Counted from the stretch's first letter, positions 26,901 to 40,401 are shown. The stretch: 64,000 nt of DNA from Sarcocystis neurona (GCA_000727475.1 KL647307.1:1936580-2000579); one strand, 5' to 3'. Notes: generated from the sequence alone by a model not told the origin. Numbers and translations: made by a program.

Positions 26901-29900
26901 TGTGTGGCTGTGTGCGTGTGATGCGTAGACACGTAGAGGTATACGCGAATCTGCCGAGACGTTGTACCAGTGGAGTAGGGTGTCCCTTCGTGCGCCCGTC
27001 TCTGTCTCCGTCTTCACCTTTCTCAGTTGCGTTCCCCTTTTTTCCTCGTGAATTTTTATCCCGTGCAGTAATAGGTGATTTTGGTACAGTGCCTGCAGCT
27101 GACCTCAACTATTCAAATGTCGTTGTCTTTCGTATCCTTGCGCGGCGCGTACACAGACATGACAGTATAAAGCCAAGTTTTGAGATGCTTGCTATGCGTT
27201 CTTCAGGCAGGAGGAGACTGCACTATGGACAGCGAGTCGGAGCAGGAAGGGAAGGAAGAGCAGAAGCAGGTGCAGCAGCAACAGCCGTCGCTGCTGCTGG
27301 ATCTGGGAGTGGGAAGCGGCATCAGTGCCTCCTGTTTGGTGGAGAAAGGCCACTTTGTTGTGGGCGTAGACATCTCTCGCTTTATGCTGCGTAAGGTGGT
27401 GCTATTGTTGGCCTCTGCCTTGATTAAAGGTTACCAAGAAAAGGCGCAGCAACACATATGCGGATCCGCAGCTTCTTCTGCCCTGCCTTTTCTGTCGGTT
27501 GCTCGTCGTTGCTGCTGCAGCGGGCCAGTCTACTGTTGGATCGATGTGCGTGGCTACCGCACTTCTTTCTTGGTGGTTCTTCCTCGGTTATAGGCTTGCT
27601 GCACAAGAGGAGCAGCAATGTTTGCCGCCTTCCCTCCTGCACTTCAGTCTCGCTCTCCGTCTGTCAACGTAGTCGAGCCCTTTTGATGCCTGCTTCAGCC
27701 GCTGCTGCTCGCTGCTGTTCTTCTTGTGACCTTGCTGCTGTTGGGACCGGTCCACCTGCTGCTTCTTTGTCTGGTCTTGCTGCCACCGCCTGTTCCGGTG
27801 GTGCTGCTGCCGCCCGTCCGGCTGCTGCTATTACGTATGCTGCTGCTGCGTACGCCCCTCTTCTGATGGTGGCACTTCGTGTGCAGCTACAACGAGTTGC
27901 GCAGGTGCTGCCGCGTGTCGCGTCTCTGTTGCCGCATATCCTGCAGTTTCTTCGGCCAGTACCGCTGTTCTGAAGTTGCTGCTGCCACTGCTAAGGTCCC
28001 CTGGCAATGACGCCTCTGTACGACAGCACATGTAGTCGGGACATTGCACGTCGCTCTCTGTTACACCCATCCATTACGGTGCGGACTGCTGCTGTACTAA
28101 TCTCTCCATATCACCACATTTTGTGCACATATGTGGACGTGTAGCAACTGTGGAACGTGACGTGTACATACGTGTATACGTAAACACATATGACAAGGCC
28201 TGATTACGGCTGTATAGTGGCGCGGACGAGCTTTCTTTCTCTTCCTCAGGAGAAACGCAGGAGAGTTCTAGGCGGCCCTACATTATGTTTGTGTCGACTT
28301 TTCAGGGGTAGCTTTCGTAAAGGATGCGTCAAGTGCTTCCCATGCCTGCGCAGCTCCACACCTTTTAAGGCGCCTGCTGATGTGCACAAGGAGGGGCTAC
28401 GCACATATATATTTGCACCTCGGTGTAGGTTTACGAGCTCATAGGTGTGAAGAGGTACTTACTTCTGTACGTAAACAATCATCGTGTGTATATGCATATA
28501 TACAAATCTGTATGTGTGGCTTTCTGTCTGTTGCTGCCGCTGCTGCTTGTGAAATCAATGTGCAGAGGAGGCCGTGGAGCTTGGCAGCACTGAAGAGCGC
28601 ACTGACGCATTACTTGCGGATCTAGGCCAGCGTAGGCATCAACTTGATCATTTGCACAAGTTTTGTAAAGCATGATAGACCTACGTGGTTCGAGTTGAAA
28701 TGCAGAGGAGATATTTGTATGCAGTAGAGGGACGTCGGCGTGGCTTTCTTCGCTCAGCAAAGGAAATGTATTTCTCAGAAGGAAGTTTGGTAGCGTTTTT
28801 TACGTCAGCAGAGACGAGAGCTCTTACGTGCTGGAGAAGTAAAAGCAGCCTTCGCAAACGAGCCTTGAAACAGAAGAAAGGGTTTTTCGTGTTCGTAACA
28901 TTGTGGACGTATGAACTACTTGTGTTGAACATACAGAAGAAGGACAACACTTTAGTGTCGTGAAAACACTGCTTTTTCCACACAGCAGAGAAAAGAGTTT
29001 TTGGTCAGTGAAAATTCCTCCTGCGGACTTTGCAAGGGGAATCAACTGCGTCCTCAGGCAAGAGAGGTAAAAGAACTGGTGTCTTTTCATGTATAGGCAG
29101 AAAGTGTTTAGTTTCCCGTAGAAACGTTACTGATGTAGTGTGCACGTAGGGCATAACTACCTGTTCTACGGGCGTATACCCTAGAGAGCACTCTAGCAGG
29201 CTACACTTCTGGCTGACTTCCTCGTAGTGACTTATAGTCTGTACGGAGAAAAGCGTGTACTTCAAGCCTACGGCGTGAGGGACTCGCGTACTTCTGCACT
29301 CCACTGCGACAAGACGTGGCTATTCCAGCCAGTACGACTAGAAAAAAGTGCCTCCGTGCGACCGAAGTGAAGGAGGGCGACGAGAATAACGTAGGAGAAC
29401 AGACGTTCTGCAAACATTCACGCCGCTGTGTGTAACAATGAAATATACTCTTGTTTTATCTTACGCGCGATTGTGGGCAGACGACTGTTGTGCGTCGCTT
29501 TTTGCGTCAACGGGAGTGGCTCTGCTATCACCTGGCAATACTTGAGTATCTTGATTCCTTACAAGTAAAGTGAACGAAGGGGCAAAAAGTGATACCGGCG
29601 AAGACACGACGAGATCAGCAGCGCTAGCGGTCGTTCCTGCTGCGGATTGCTGCGCAGCCAACAGCTGCAGCCCCGTTCAGCAGAGGTGTACGCAGCGTGA
29701 GCAGCAGCAGCAAAAATACTTTTTAGCAGCAGCAGCAGGAGCACGCACTGCAGTGACGACCGACTCGCTGTCCGCGGGAGCATGGTGTCACTGCAGCACA
29801 ACTTCTCTTTTACGCACGTAGACCTACTGCGAAGACAATCTTGTCGACGCTGTAGGCGGCTTCTGTGAGTAACACGCGTGTAGCACAGAGATGTTGCTGT

Positions 29901-32900
29901 TGCTGCCTGGAAGACGGAGCACTGTGGCTGCCGCTACCCCCAGGAGTCAGCCAGACACGGAGTGAATGATAATTTGCAGTGCAAAATAGGAAGCCAGCAC
30001 GCTTCCGGCTGGCGCTCAGTAGGACGTAGAAAAGGTGTCCTTGTTGCTGCAGCAAGAGAGGCAGCAACAAGCCGGCTCTCTATGTGTTTTGGGGATTTCT
30101 ACGCGGTGCACTTGTACTTCTTCTGTTCGTCTCTCCATCGGGCACGCACTTCTTCTTGTCAAGAGTGTTTTCGTATACAGGCTTGAATTTCCGCCCGGCA
30201 GTCTTTGACGGCGCGATCAGCATCTCGGCGCTGCAGTGGCTATGCAGCGGTGTTCAGTCGTCTCCTCTTCAGTCCCCGCCCACGTTCGCCGACGCTGCAG
30301 TTTCGGGAGCAACAGCAGCAGAGAGAGCAAACGGTAGACACGCGGGGTGCAGCAAGGACACGACGGCTGCGGCAGGCGCATCAGAAGTGGCAGGCGCGGG
30401 GACATCATCGCGAGGCGGCACTCCAGTTGCAGGGGCTGCAGCAGACGTGACTTGTACCAGCGTGGCAGGGGGGTCCTCAGTAGATGAGATGATGGAAGAA
30501 GATGAAGGAGAAGCAGAAGGAGATACTCCTCGAGACACGCAGGTTCACCTGTTGACGGCAAAGCCGTTCGCAGGAAAAAACGGAAGTGCACTGGCACATG
30601 TGGGTGGAGGAGGTGCAAAGTCTAACACACCTTACGGCCGTTTGCGGCGATTTTTTGCATGGCTGTACGCCAGTCTCCGACCGGGCGCGAGGGCGGTACG
30701 TGTATATGTATCTATGGACTGCGAAGGAGCTCGTTCGTAATTGTAACCGTGCATCTGGATCTCTGCACTGGACACCACACAGCTACGGATGTTGGCCACT
30801 CGACACACGTGCCTTGTTGGCTCGGACGCGAACAAGATGTTGTTTTCAGCAAAACCGCAGTGAATTCAAAAGCAGGGGTCTCTGTCAGTCACACGTTACC
30901 TAGCAGAGACAGCGTCCATGTGCGTGTCGCTTTTATTCATTCCACTGTTTCGCCTAATAACTCCTTATATATATGCCGTGCCGCTGCAGGGGCGTTAAAA
31001 AGCAGGCGTGTGTCCATGTGGATTGACAAGAAGAGCTTCGACGTGCCTGCGGTAGCTGTGGTAGCGAAGCGTGAGCTCATATTGCGTGGCGACAAAAAGT
31101 CGCCTCGCTTGCAAAGGGCTGAAGGTGCTGTGCACAGAGGAAAGAGGCTTATGAAGCGAGCAGGCGCACAACACCAAGGAGCACGCCTGTCGTTACAAAG
31201 ACGTTTTGGGGCAACTATGTAGTCTCATTGTTCCTCCTTTGTCCATGTGTGGGGGCGTCGCTGTTGCGGTTGCTCTACAAAGCGTGTGGACCGTGCATGG
31301 TGAGGGAGCTGCTACGGCTGTAACTTAAAACAGTGATAAGGACGGTTTTTTTGTGGCCGATGCAACAGTTTAATGGGAGGCACCCCCTGGAATGCTTGTG
31401 ATACGTACAGATGTCCTGATGCCCGTAGTCGCTTAGCGTTCAGGGATGGAAAAATTCTAGCGAAGGCCCTGCAGCTAAAATGGCTTTTCGTAGTACTGGG
31501 ACGCGTGTGTACGTAGGGCGGCAGTAACGTTAGCGCGTGATGTGGTGGAGATTTGTTGTATCGGCACAGACAGCGAAGAGGGCGCTGCTGCAGGAATTTA
31601 GGGTGGTCGGCACTGGGTGGGAAGCGCAGGAAAGCTTTCCTCTAGGTTACATTTTCGATGTGCTGGCTCTTCTTCAATATGAGTAGGTTTGTTCGTTGGT
31701 CCGCTGAGTGTGACCGCTTCTACAGGCGCTTCAGTTCTACCCCGACTCGACAGAGCAGGTGGAAACCATAACAGCCGCCGCTCTGCGCGCAGGATTCAAC
31801 GGCGGACTCGTCGTTGACTACCCGAACTCTGCAAAAGCGAAAAAGTATGAGTTAGCAACCTGACCAGCAGACGCAGTCTACACAATGCAGCCGATTTCTG
31901 GCACGACCAATACTACGATGCTGAATTATTTGTAGCAGTAGTAGACGCAGCGCTGCGTTTGACGTTCTTATGGTGTACAACCAGAGTTGGTAGGGGATTA
32001 AGTAGTGGTGTTCAATGTGCGCCGACTGGCTATGGTTGTGCCGCATCTGAGAGAACTGATGAGCACGGGCGCTGTAGAGCTACGCGTGCTGCTCTGACCC
32101 CCGTCCGCGGCACACGTGTATCGAGACGTACTGTCATCCTTCTTTGGAGTGAATGGCGAATGCTTTTGGTAAATAAAAGAAGAACTGTCCAGTAGAAACA
32201 GAAGTGACTCAGTGTTGTGGTGTGCTTGGAGTTTCCCCACGATTTTAGGTACTTTGCTGAACTGCAGTGTGTGTCCTATGAAGGTCGTGACGAGTGGTAT
32301 TGAACAAGTTCAGAATGACTTGGTAGGATATCTTCGATACCTTTTGTGCATTCGTGGCGTGTGTTTCAGGCATTTTCTCGTTCTCTGGGTAGGAGGAGGC
32401 TACATGTCTACTGCGGAGCAGCAGCAGCAGCTTCAAAATGCAGCTGTGGATTCGGGACCTCAAGATCATGTGCTGGTAGCACGGCGAGAGTAAGCGATTC
32501 AGTATGGCAGGACGCTTGCACAGTTCAACAGTGACTAATCCGTGGCGTGTTGTGGCCGTGGTATGTATAACTGTCCCTGAGAAGCAAGCCTGCTCCCTGT
32601 TGTGTAGTGTTGTGCAGTAGTTCAGGCAGCCGCCGGCAGTGGAAACAAAGAGGACGACTTCATGTGGGCCACGGCGAGCCGACACGATTGTGCGAGACTA
32701 TTGTTTGTGTGACCGCGACATAGTGAAGTGAAGTGCGAAATTGCCACGCGGCTGTCATTTGAGAATCAAGCAAGGATACAGGGGTCCATCTTTCTAGAAG
32801 CCTCTGTGTTTCCCCCAAGATGCAGTATATCCCTTTTCCTTCCCACAGACAGCCTTACGGATATGCAGGGACGCCTCCATTTCCAGGCGCACTGCAGTGG

Positions 32901-33524
32901 CATTCTGCTTGACAAGGCCGGTATCTGCACACGTTGTTCACGCAGTGGGAGCAGTTCGATGGTATACGACTGACAGCAATCGCACGCGCGCTGCGTCTAC
33001 GCCGAAGTGCAAGTGGCTCTTCACAGTTGCGCTATCTTGGCGGGGACGCTCAGCGCTCGTAGACTTCTACTGCTGTGCTTTTGACTCTTCGTATTCGTGG
33101 CGGTGTCTCAACAACGCAGGCGTCAGAAGCGCATGAAGAAGCGGGGTCGCAAACTCGGAGGGTTAAGCCGGAGGCAATGGATTTTAAAGAAGAAGGAGAA
33201 GCACAGACTTCAGGTGGGTGATGTGGGTGCAATCGAGTTGAGCAGGCCCCTGCAATCATGCGTGCCGTAGTGTCACTACCGAGGAGCTGGACTTTTGAAC
33301 GATGACATCGGGTGTATGCGAGGCACTTTTTTATTTTTTCATGAACTTCCTAAAATATGAGCCTAGCGGATACGGCGTTCTTGCCTCGTTGCTACGTGAA
33401 TGCTCGCTTCTGCACTGACTCGCAGACGTGTTGCTGCAATGAAATGGATGTGCTTGTTGTGCAGGGCAAGGAAGTCCGGCATGATAGCAAGTACATGGGG
33501 AGGAAAAGAAAGGACAAATTCTAA
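23952..33524 (+). CDS. BUD23: 18S rRNA (guanine-N7)-methyltransferase BUD23
   Basis: This enzyme transfers a methyl group from S-adenosylmethionine to N7 of one guanine in 18S rRNA during small-subunit maturation in the nucleus, normally with the activator TRM112. Nine phase-compatible exons: 23952-23987, 26096-26242, 27207-27390, 28566-28631, 30181-30695, 31726-31844, 32370-32489, 33120-33213, 33465-33524 (446 residues, TAA stop). Exon 1 gives [12 protein letters not shown] and exon 2 continues [20 protein letters not shown], the family N terminus. The SAM-binding loop [10 protein letters not shown] is at residues 90-99 and the acidic motif GVDIS at 114-118. [19 protein letters not shown] follows at about 148-166, then [11 protein letters not shown] and [10 protein letters not shown]. 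The C terminus is basic ([20 protein letters not shown], ending GRKRKDKF). About 120 Ala/Ser/Gly/acidic residues are inserted after QWLC, which explains the length against about 280 in yeast and human. The usual Cys in the SAM loop is Val. Introns reach 2.1 kb. Confidence 0.93.
25405..26095 (+). repeat. Polypyrimidine-rich tract ending intron 1 of BUD23
   Basis: About 690 bases of the plus strand are strongly enriched in T and C (TTTCTT, CCTCTC, CTTCCT runs) and end at the AG acceptor of BUD23 exon 2. A polypyrimidine tract before an acceptor is normal, but tens of bases is usual rather than hundreds. The plus strand is open for over 200 codons here because such sequence contains few stop codons; the Phe/Leu/Ser/Pro-rich product is not considered a protein. 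Confidence 0.75.
27460..27860. repeat. CTG-rich low-complexity block in BUD23 intron 3
   Basis: GCTGCT/CTGCTG triplets dominate the plus strand downstream of the exon 3 donor at 27,391. The rest of intron 3 (to 28,565) shows no gene. The Cys/Ala/Leu-rich frames it opens are repeat by-products. Confidence 0.6.
28632..30180 (+). other. BUD23 intron 4
   Basis: A 1.55-kb intron with donor GTAGGC after exon 4 and acceptor TATACAG before exon 5. It contains GCAGCAGCAG patches near 29,700-29,735 but no recognisable gene. The phase across it (one base carried, two bases received) preserves the family sequence on both sides. Confidence 0.8.
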
Positions 33525-36500
33525 AACCCTTGAAGCTGCTTGCTTCTGTGTACGTCTAGATGCGTTGTGTGCCTCCGGACGTAGTTGAGGGTGAAATGGA
33601 TGTGGAAGCTCTCATGCAGTAGCGGTTAGGTATGGTGTTATCCGTACCGTTGCGAGTTTGTTCGTGCACGCGATTCAACAGCCGCGTATATGTAGAGCAT
33701 ACCCTAAAGTGTTTTCGAAGACCCTCTAGTGGGGGAGGAGACTGCCAGCTGTTGCTTCTACACGCTTAGAGGGGTGCTCTGCCTTTGTAGTTGCAAGCGT
33801 ATCTGTGCTTCTTTGCTTTTTCGTGTGCGGTTCATCCCAGTGTGTTGTCAGTTGCGTGCGTTTCACCCGGGATACACAGGTCTTGAAACTGCTCGCGCGG
33901 TTGACGAAAGGCAACTGGGGAAGAGTTTCCAGAAAGCATACACAGCGAAGAATGAGTGTGACGAGTGAACAGTCGGGGACCTCACGAAACACGACGCACT
34001 GCGCTAGGAGACAAGCGTCAGGATTTTCCTGCTGTCGGGACCACTGCCGTATAATTCATTGCCGACGTTGACGAGATTGACACGGAATGTAACGGTTGTA
34101 CGTTCGGGAGTCGTATGTGCGAAGTATGCAGGTTGTACACAAGCGGCTGCACAATGAAGCCACAGTAGCTCCTGTGAACTAACTCTGCCAGTGCCTGCGT
34201 GAAATTCAGCTCCCACGCGCTCCGGGTAGCGGCGAAGTTTAGACTTAACTACCGTTGACACTTCCGCGCTTGCGCCCTACGGCGCTGAATCAATATCAGT
34301 TCACGTCTTTTGTGATTTAGAAGGTCGTGCATACAGGACTAACAGATCGGGGTACGCAAGGTCATGGCCGACTACATCCTGAGTGTTTCGCACGGCTGGA
34401 CTGGCAAACGATCTCTACTCTGCTAGTAGCAGACGTGCGCGCAGTCCACCAGACGCAGCACAAGATACACCTTGAATTCTTAATGTTACCGTGATGAAAT
34501 CCAAGTACACGTTGCAGACATTGTCGTACCAGTCCCCTTTGCAAGGAGAGCTTGTTTTTGTCCCTTTGTGCGTGTTGATTTTCTCGTACACCTGCACGCG
34601 CCTGGCGATACCCTGTCCGAGGCGGATGTGTAGAACGAAGGCACACAACCAGCGGGTAATTAAGGTATCAACGCGATACTGATCGTGCAAAACAGCAGAC
34701 GAATTCCTGCAGCTAAAAATGGCATTAAGCCCACGGTGTCAAGGGGGAATTTTCGATAGAGTTTTTTCTGCAAAGTGCAAACAAACCAACATAGACGTTT
34801 TGCTGGACTAACCTATCCAGTCCGTAATAACCCTTGTGTCGCTGCATGCGGAAGTGTAACGTTTTACCTAAGAGCGACACTTCGAGTGTGCAAGACTGCG
34901 CATTGCATTCTTTGTTACGGTTGTACATACCGCAGACCTTCACACGACGCGTCGATCCTGAGCTGGTGAAAGACTTTTAATCACCAATCTGCTCCTTAAT
35001 GTCTTCGTTGAGAAGATCCTACATACGGCTCGACTTCATACCTGTGCGTCGAATCTTTAGCACCGAGATGGTACTGTGACAAAGAGGTGAACTTTTGTCC
35101 TGGTGACGAAAAAAACTGTCCTCACAAAATCTTTCTAAGCGTCAGCACTAGAAAATCTACCGTGGAATTTATTGTCTACCTGAGGGACCAGACGTAAAAC
35201 GTGCAGAACTGCACATTGCATCCTGTTTCACGGATATGTATGGCTCAGACGTTCCCACAAGGCCACGATACCGAAATCAGTAAAGACGTTTCCCTTCCAG
35301 CGCGCTCCTCAATATCCTCCTTGTGAAGGTACCATATATTCCCAGGGTCGCGCTTGTGTGTAAATACTAGTAGCTAGACAGTACTACGGTCAAGAGGAGA
35401 AGCTTTCGCTCTGGACAGGTTCTTAGAGATTGCTTTGCAGCGTCAATAATTAGAAGTTATATTGCGGACCATGGACGTTCTACTGCGCATAAACGAAAGA
35501 CTGTGCCTCGAGCATCTACTTAATAAGGACTGTGGCATCTCGATGCTTCTGAGAGTACATGCACGCGCGTACCATTGTGTATCACGCGCTGCAGGACGCA
35601 TTGTGAATGGATGCACCGTTTGCAAAATACTCCTGATAACAATTTTCAAGCGGTTGCCACCAATATTTGGGCAAGGATTGTATGACGAATACCTTTGAGT
35701 GTAGATAGCGCTCGCCTAATTTGCTCTATGATCTGCGCTTGGCAAAACGGAAACCTTCTGTTGATGCGGTGCTCCCTGGCGGGGAAATATACACCTGCAA
35801 CTTCATCCACAGTTCTGCTTCACAGAAGTAACCTGCATGTGTCACGCCTGCGCCAGTTCGAAGCATTACGTAGTAGCAGCAAGTGCACAGCTTAGTGAAA
35901 TGCGAGGCCGTCCGGTGTGCTAGGCGGCGTGTGTTTATCCGTATAATTGTTTAATCGGGTAGCTTCCGGATCGACGGTGCCGGTGACACAGAGTGAGTCC
36001 CGTGCACGTGTTCCTATCGGCAACATGAGCCATCTAGCCAGCTCGACATTCCCCGTCGACACGCGTCGTATGTTCATGAAGACGTACAATTGAACGGTGT
36101 GACATCTGCTTGGGCAGTGACACGGTTTCATGAAAGACTACGAGCAGACCGTCTGCCTTCTCTTCTTGGGACGGATGCTCCCACAGTTCAACAGGTGGCT
36201 TGGCTGCAGTCGTCTTTACTTCAATTGAAAGTAACAAACGAACGCTGGTGCACCGTACGAGCTCACAACTAGAAAGGACAGTCGACCCTCGTCTCAATTT
36301 CGGGTGGTTGCACGTGAGCGGCGATTCGTCAGCTCCTCCTCGGTGTCACCGTATTGCCCTAGGTCTTCTAGGCGGTCGCTGCCGCTTCAGAAAGGTGGCG
36401 GGAGCACTCGAGACATGCGTGCGCCAGTACACCTCTATCTGCGAAATGCAACTGCAGCCCTTCTGGATTGCGGTCGCTCCTCCTAACTCTATCAGCTTCA

Positions 36501-38204
36501 AGCAGTTCGCAAGGCTTTCCTCTTAGCGGCGCGACGACGGAACACGAGAGCGACCCTGATGGGTGGCCGTCGTACGGAGATTGAATCAGCGTCTCTAAGG
36601 CGTCGACGGAGACCTAGCTTCTTCACATGGGTGAATAGAACATCAGAAAAGTGTTTACGAAGGAAAGATGTGATTTTCTTGCGAACACATTTCGTCAAGC
36701 AATTGCTTAGAAAGCCAGTGATCTTGAAGTGTTTCCTCCAAACGGACTTAGAAGAGACTGCACCCTGTGTCGCCTTCGCAAAAGGGGCACCAAAAGTGCC
36801 ACGTATACTGCTCACGTATTATAGTGCTGCAGGCGAGCGAGGAGGTAAATCAGTCTACAGCCGTTTTGGGGGAGATCCTTATGGGTTGACAGGCGCTGAC
36901 CTCGCATCACGGTCTTGCTGTCAAGCCGTCCTCACGGTACACGCCGTGTGAAATAGATGAGGTTTTTCTCACACGTCGCAATCGGGCTCTCGTCTTCCTT
37001 CGAACGGTGAGTTTCACCAACGTTCGTGGCGTCCGTAATTGAAATTCATTCCCCAAGGCCATTAGCAAACCACAAGATTTTTTAAAAGTGTTTTCACTTG
37101 TCGCGCAGCTGGAGGTGTGCCTTATGAGGAGCACCCTGCTTAATGGTAGTAGCGGAGACAGCTGCAAGAATCTGGTGTTGCGTCGCGAACTGCAAAGTAC
37201 ATCGTCGGTTCAAAGAAATTCGCCGCGGTGTTCTATAACGTCAAATTCTTGACCGTGACAGGTTTCCAGAGCTAAGCAGTGCGGTATACATGCCGTTGTG
37301 CGGAAACCCAGCAGCACTTGTTGCGAAAGTGGCAAAATGCCTCATGACTGTAGATGGTGCAGCCTGGAGGCTACCACGTAGTCAATGCGATGGAAACATA
37401 TTAGTTGCAAGACTAAGGCGACGCGTCTTTACGTACCCCCCATAGTGCCAGACTTACCAAGCAGAAGGTGACGAAGTGTTAAATGTGATGTGCCTTTCCA
37501 CATGAGAGCTCAGATGTGAAATGGCTTGCGCATCGTTAGTTTGGGGTGCAAGCGCCTGTGTGTATTTGGCTGCTGGGCTGGACACCACTTTGATGCCACT
37601 GACCTCTTCACCTGTCTCAGTCCCGCAGCTCTTTGAAGCAAACAGAGTCGCCAGACGTTTCAGAAATATCCACAACGAAGCAACTGTGTGCAGTTGACAC
37701 TGGCAAGTAATTCATCCAGACGAGGGTGATTGCTGTCTGCACGGAACTGTGTACCACAACTACCACCAGGAGAAAAGGACTCGACTCATCCTCAGCGTCC
37801 AGCTTGACGTCGGTTCTTGTGTGGCAGCGTTAGTTTTATAAGAAACGTGTCACGCGTCGTGCGCATCCACCTCTCGCAGCATAGAAAAATTTGTCTACAT
37901 ACATACATAGGCCTGGCCCCAGGACATTCCAAGGAATGTCCACCTGTGACAGGCTTTGTACCGAGTGAGTCTGTCGCTCATGTGTGCATGATGGATTAGG
38001 GACCTCTGTACACCATTGGGGAATCACCGAGATTGCTTTCCGGGTGCTACATCAAATTTTACCCACGATTGTGAGTCCGTTGCGACAACAGCAGGTCGTA
38101 ACAGTAACGTCGGACTCAAGAGCCCAGTCGCGCTGTCTCCAGTCACGAGTAAGTGCGACAACATCCGCCCTCGTTAATATTGTTAATGACTTTTTGTGTG
38201 ACAC
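33525..38204. other. Intergenic stretch between BUD23 and the PUF gene
   Basis: It contains the 3' end of BUD23 and the upstream region of the PUF gene. Open frames near 36,090-36,530 and 36,559-36,951 have no recognisable domain. No tRNA or other RNA gene was seen. A diverged direct repeat is annotated separately. Confidence 0.5.
34862..35335. repeat. Diverged direct repeat, offset about 313 bp
   Basis: Sequence from about 34,885 (GTGTGCAAGACTGCGCATTG) reappears from about 35,198 as ACGTGCAGAACTGCACATTG. Similarity continues for roughly 140 bases with short shared blocks such as CTCCTTAATGTC against CTCCTCAATATC. By eye identity is about two thirds, so the duplication is old. There is no coding potential or terminal structure that would name an element. 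Confidence 0.6.
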
Positions 38205-40368
38205 ATGGAGCGCAACGACTTTCTTCCCAACCTAGTTCCCGATCAGCGGCCAGGGGGAGCGTCTGAGCATAATAAACGCTCGGACGCCGTGGTGCAGCCG
38301 CTTGATTCCGCTGAGACCTGTCAATCCAACTCAATGTTAGAAGGCGCTAAGACAGACGAATGCACTTTAATGCGATCTTACTCGTCTGCCGGCAGCAGCA
38401 ATTCTGCGGACACATCAACTACATTTTCAGCGGATCAACGGAGCTCGACATCCATGCAGTGGGCCATGAAGGATGTGTCTTCATCTGCTTCAATTAGCTC
38501 GCTAGGGTCTTCCGTGTCGTCCTCTCGCTCGGAATTACCTTCGCTTGCTCGTTTGGATAAAAGCCTTCTACAGTCACTAGAATCATGTGCCCGTCTACCA
38601 ACCGGAGCGTCGACGGTAACCAGCTCGCTTGAGAAACGTGAAAGTTTACTGCTTGCAGGCAACCGCAGCGCCGGCCCAGGTATCGCAGTTCGGAACACAA
38701 CTGTTGAGGAACAGCGGGATCAGCATAAGCAGGATCAACAATCGCGTGTTCTCAGGGATGCTGGTGCGTGCGTCTACGTGGAACCTGGTACTCGAAAAAG
38801 TGTGAATGCAGGCGGTTTGAGTTCACGAGACTTTTCGAGTGAAAAGCTAGAGAATCAAAAGCCGCTGAGCGACTCAAACTGGAGGGCCAGCAGGAACGAC
38901 CCTGAAAAGATGGAGACGACCGTAGCGCGTACTAGTGCGTCATGGAGGTCACCTGGGAAAGTAGAAAACACAGTAGCACGAGGTGATTCAGCGTGGAGAG
39001 CAAGCAGAAACGAAACATCGTGCAGGAAGAAGCTGTCAGACAGAAAGGATCCCTCCTCGCTCTTTTCCACTCAAATCGAAAAAGCAATAGCTAACATTGC
39101 CAGTTTCCGTGCAGGGCCTGCAGAGCCAGATCGCACAAAAGGCAGCGATACAGACTCCTGTGGGATGAAACATCTTGCACCGGAAGCTCAAAGAATGTCT
39201 GCATTATTAGCTGCCCCACGTGCTGGGGCAGACAGCAACGGGTTCTCCAAATATGCCGGCAGAAGCAGCAGTAATGATGTCCAGGCAACAGCTGTAGGCA
39301 ACCCGTCGCCGGCAGCAGAGACATCACAAAATAGTTGTGGAAGCTCCTTTTTGCTGCCACCCGACGCCGGGGCACAAGACTACGTAAGAAGACCAACTTC
39401 TGCCCCTCCCACGCTGAGCAAATTTTCCGCTTCGACGCTCTTCTCGTTTTCGCCGTACGATTCAGTGGACAACGCTTCTGCAGATCTAACTCGCGACGAA
39501 CTTTACTATCAAATCTGGCGGTAAGACGCATGCAATACGACATCTGTCAGTCCAAACAGGTTTCTTCTGAGTTCTGGGCAAACGGACATCTCTCCCGCCT
39601 TTGCGCGGGCCTAGCGCAATTATCTGTCTCCCAACACATGTAAGTGGAAGCGCAAGTGGCTTGAGTAATGTGTCTTTCCCTTGCGTCCGTTTGTATTCAT
39701 TTGTACTACCTACTAAGCGGATACTCTGTGTCTTCGTTTGAGCGTTCGCTTTTGACAGGCGTGTTTAACACGTGCGGAAGAAATTTCATGTGTGCCTGTG
39801 TGTGTAGGAAGTTGTGCCAGACTTTACCTGTTGGTCCAAGCTCCACAGAAAACCGCTTTGATGATCCGAAGTCCCGGGAAGTTCCTGAGAATGACAGCGC
39901 CTTGACAGCAGCTGCGGCGGCCGCGGCAGCTGCGTTGCTCCAGGAGCAGCAGGGAAGCAGGATGGAGTTACAGCGTGGGCAGCAGACAGCCCTTGCTTCT
40001 GAACAGCACAGAAGAAACGAGCAACGCCAATTAGCCGCGGCGGCGTTGAAACTCGCAGGAAGCAAGCAGCTACAAAGACCACCAAACGGCGCCAACACGG
40101 GAAGTAATGATGACTGCGTGTCCCTTGCCGTAGCCGCGGTTGCCGCTGCCCTGCTGAGGGAAAGTCAACCGTCATGGCGGGATGATAAGAACCAGTCGCA
40201 GACGATTCCGACTGAGACGCGACCAGGTGACATGCAGCAAAATTTTTGGAACTGACCTGTTGTATCACTTTGCCGATAACGTCCGACGATGCTGAAACGT
40301 ATCTGCACGTCAATGTTCGTGTAAATAGATCGTGTGTGTGTGTGTGTGTGTGTGTTCGTGTGTGTGTT

Positions 40369-40401
<33 letters not shown>

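Noticed and set aside
36090..36951. Consecutive open frames of 60-130 codons upstream of the PUF gene
   Set aside because: No conserved motif, no consistent splice structure and both strands similarly open.
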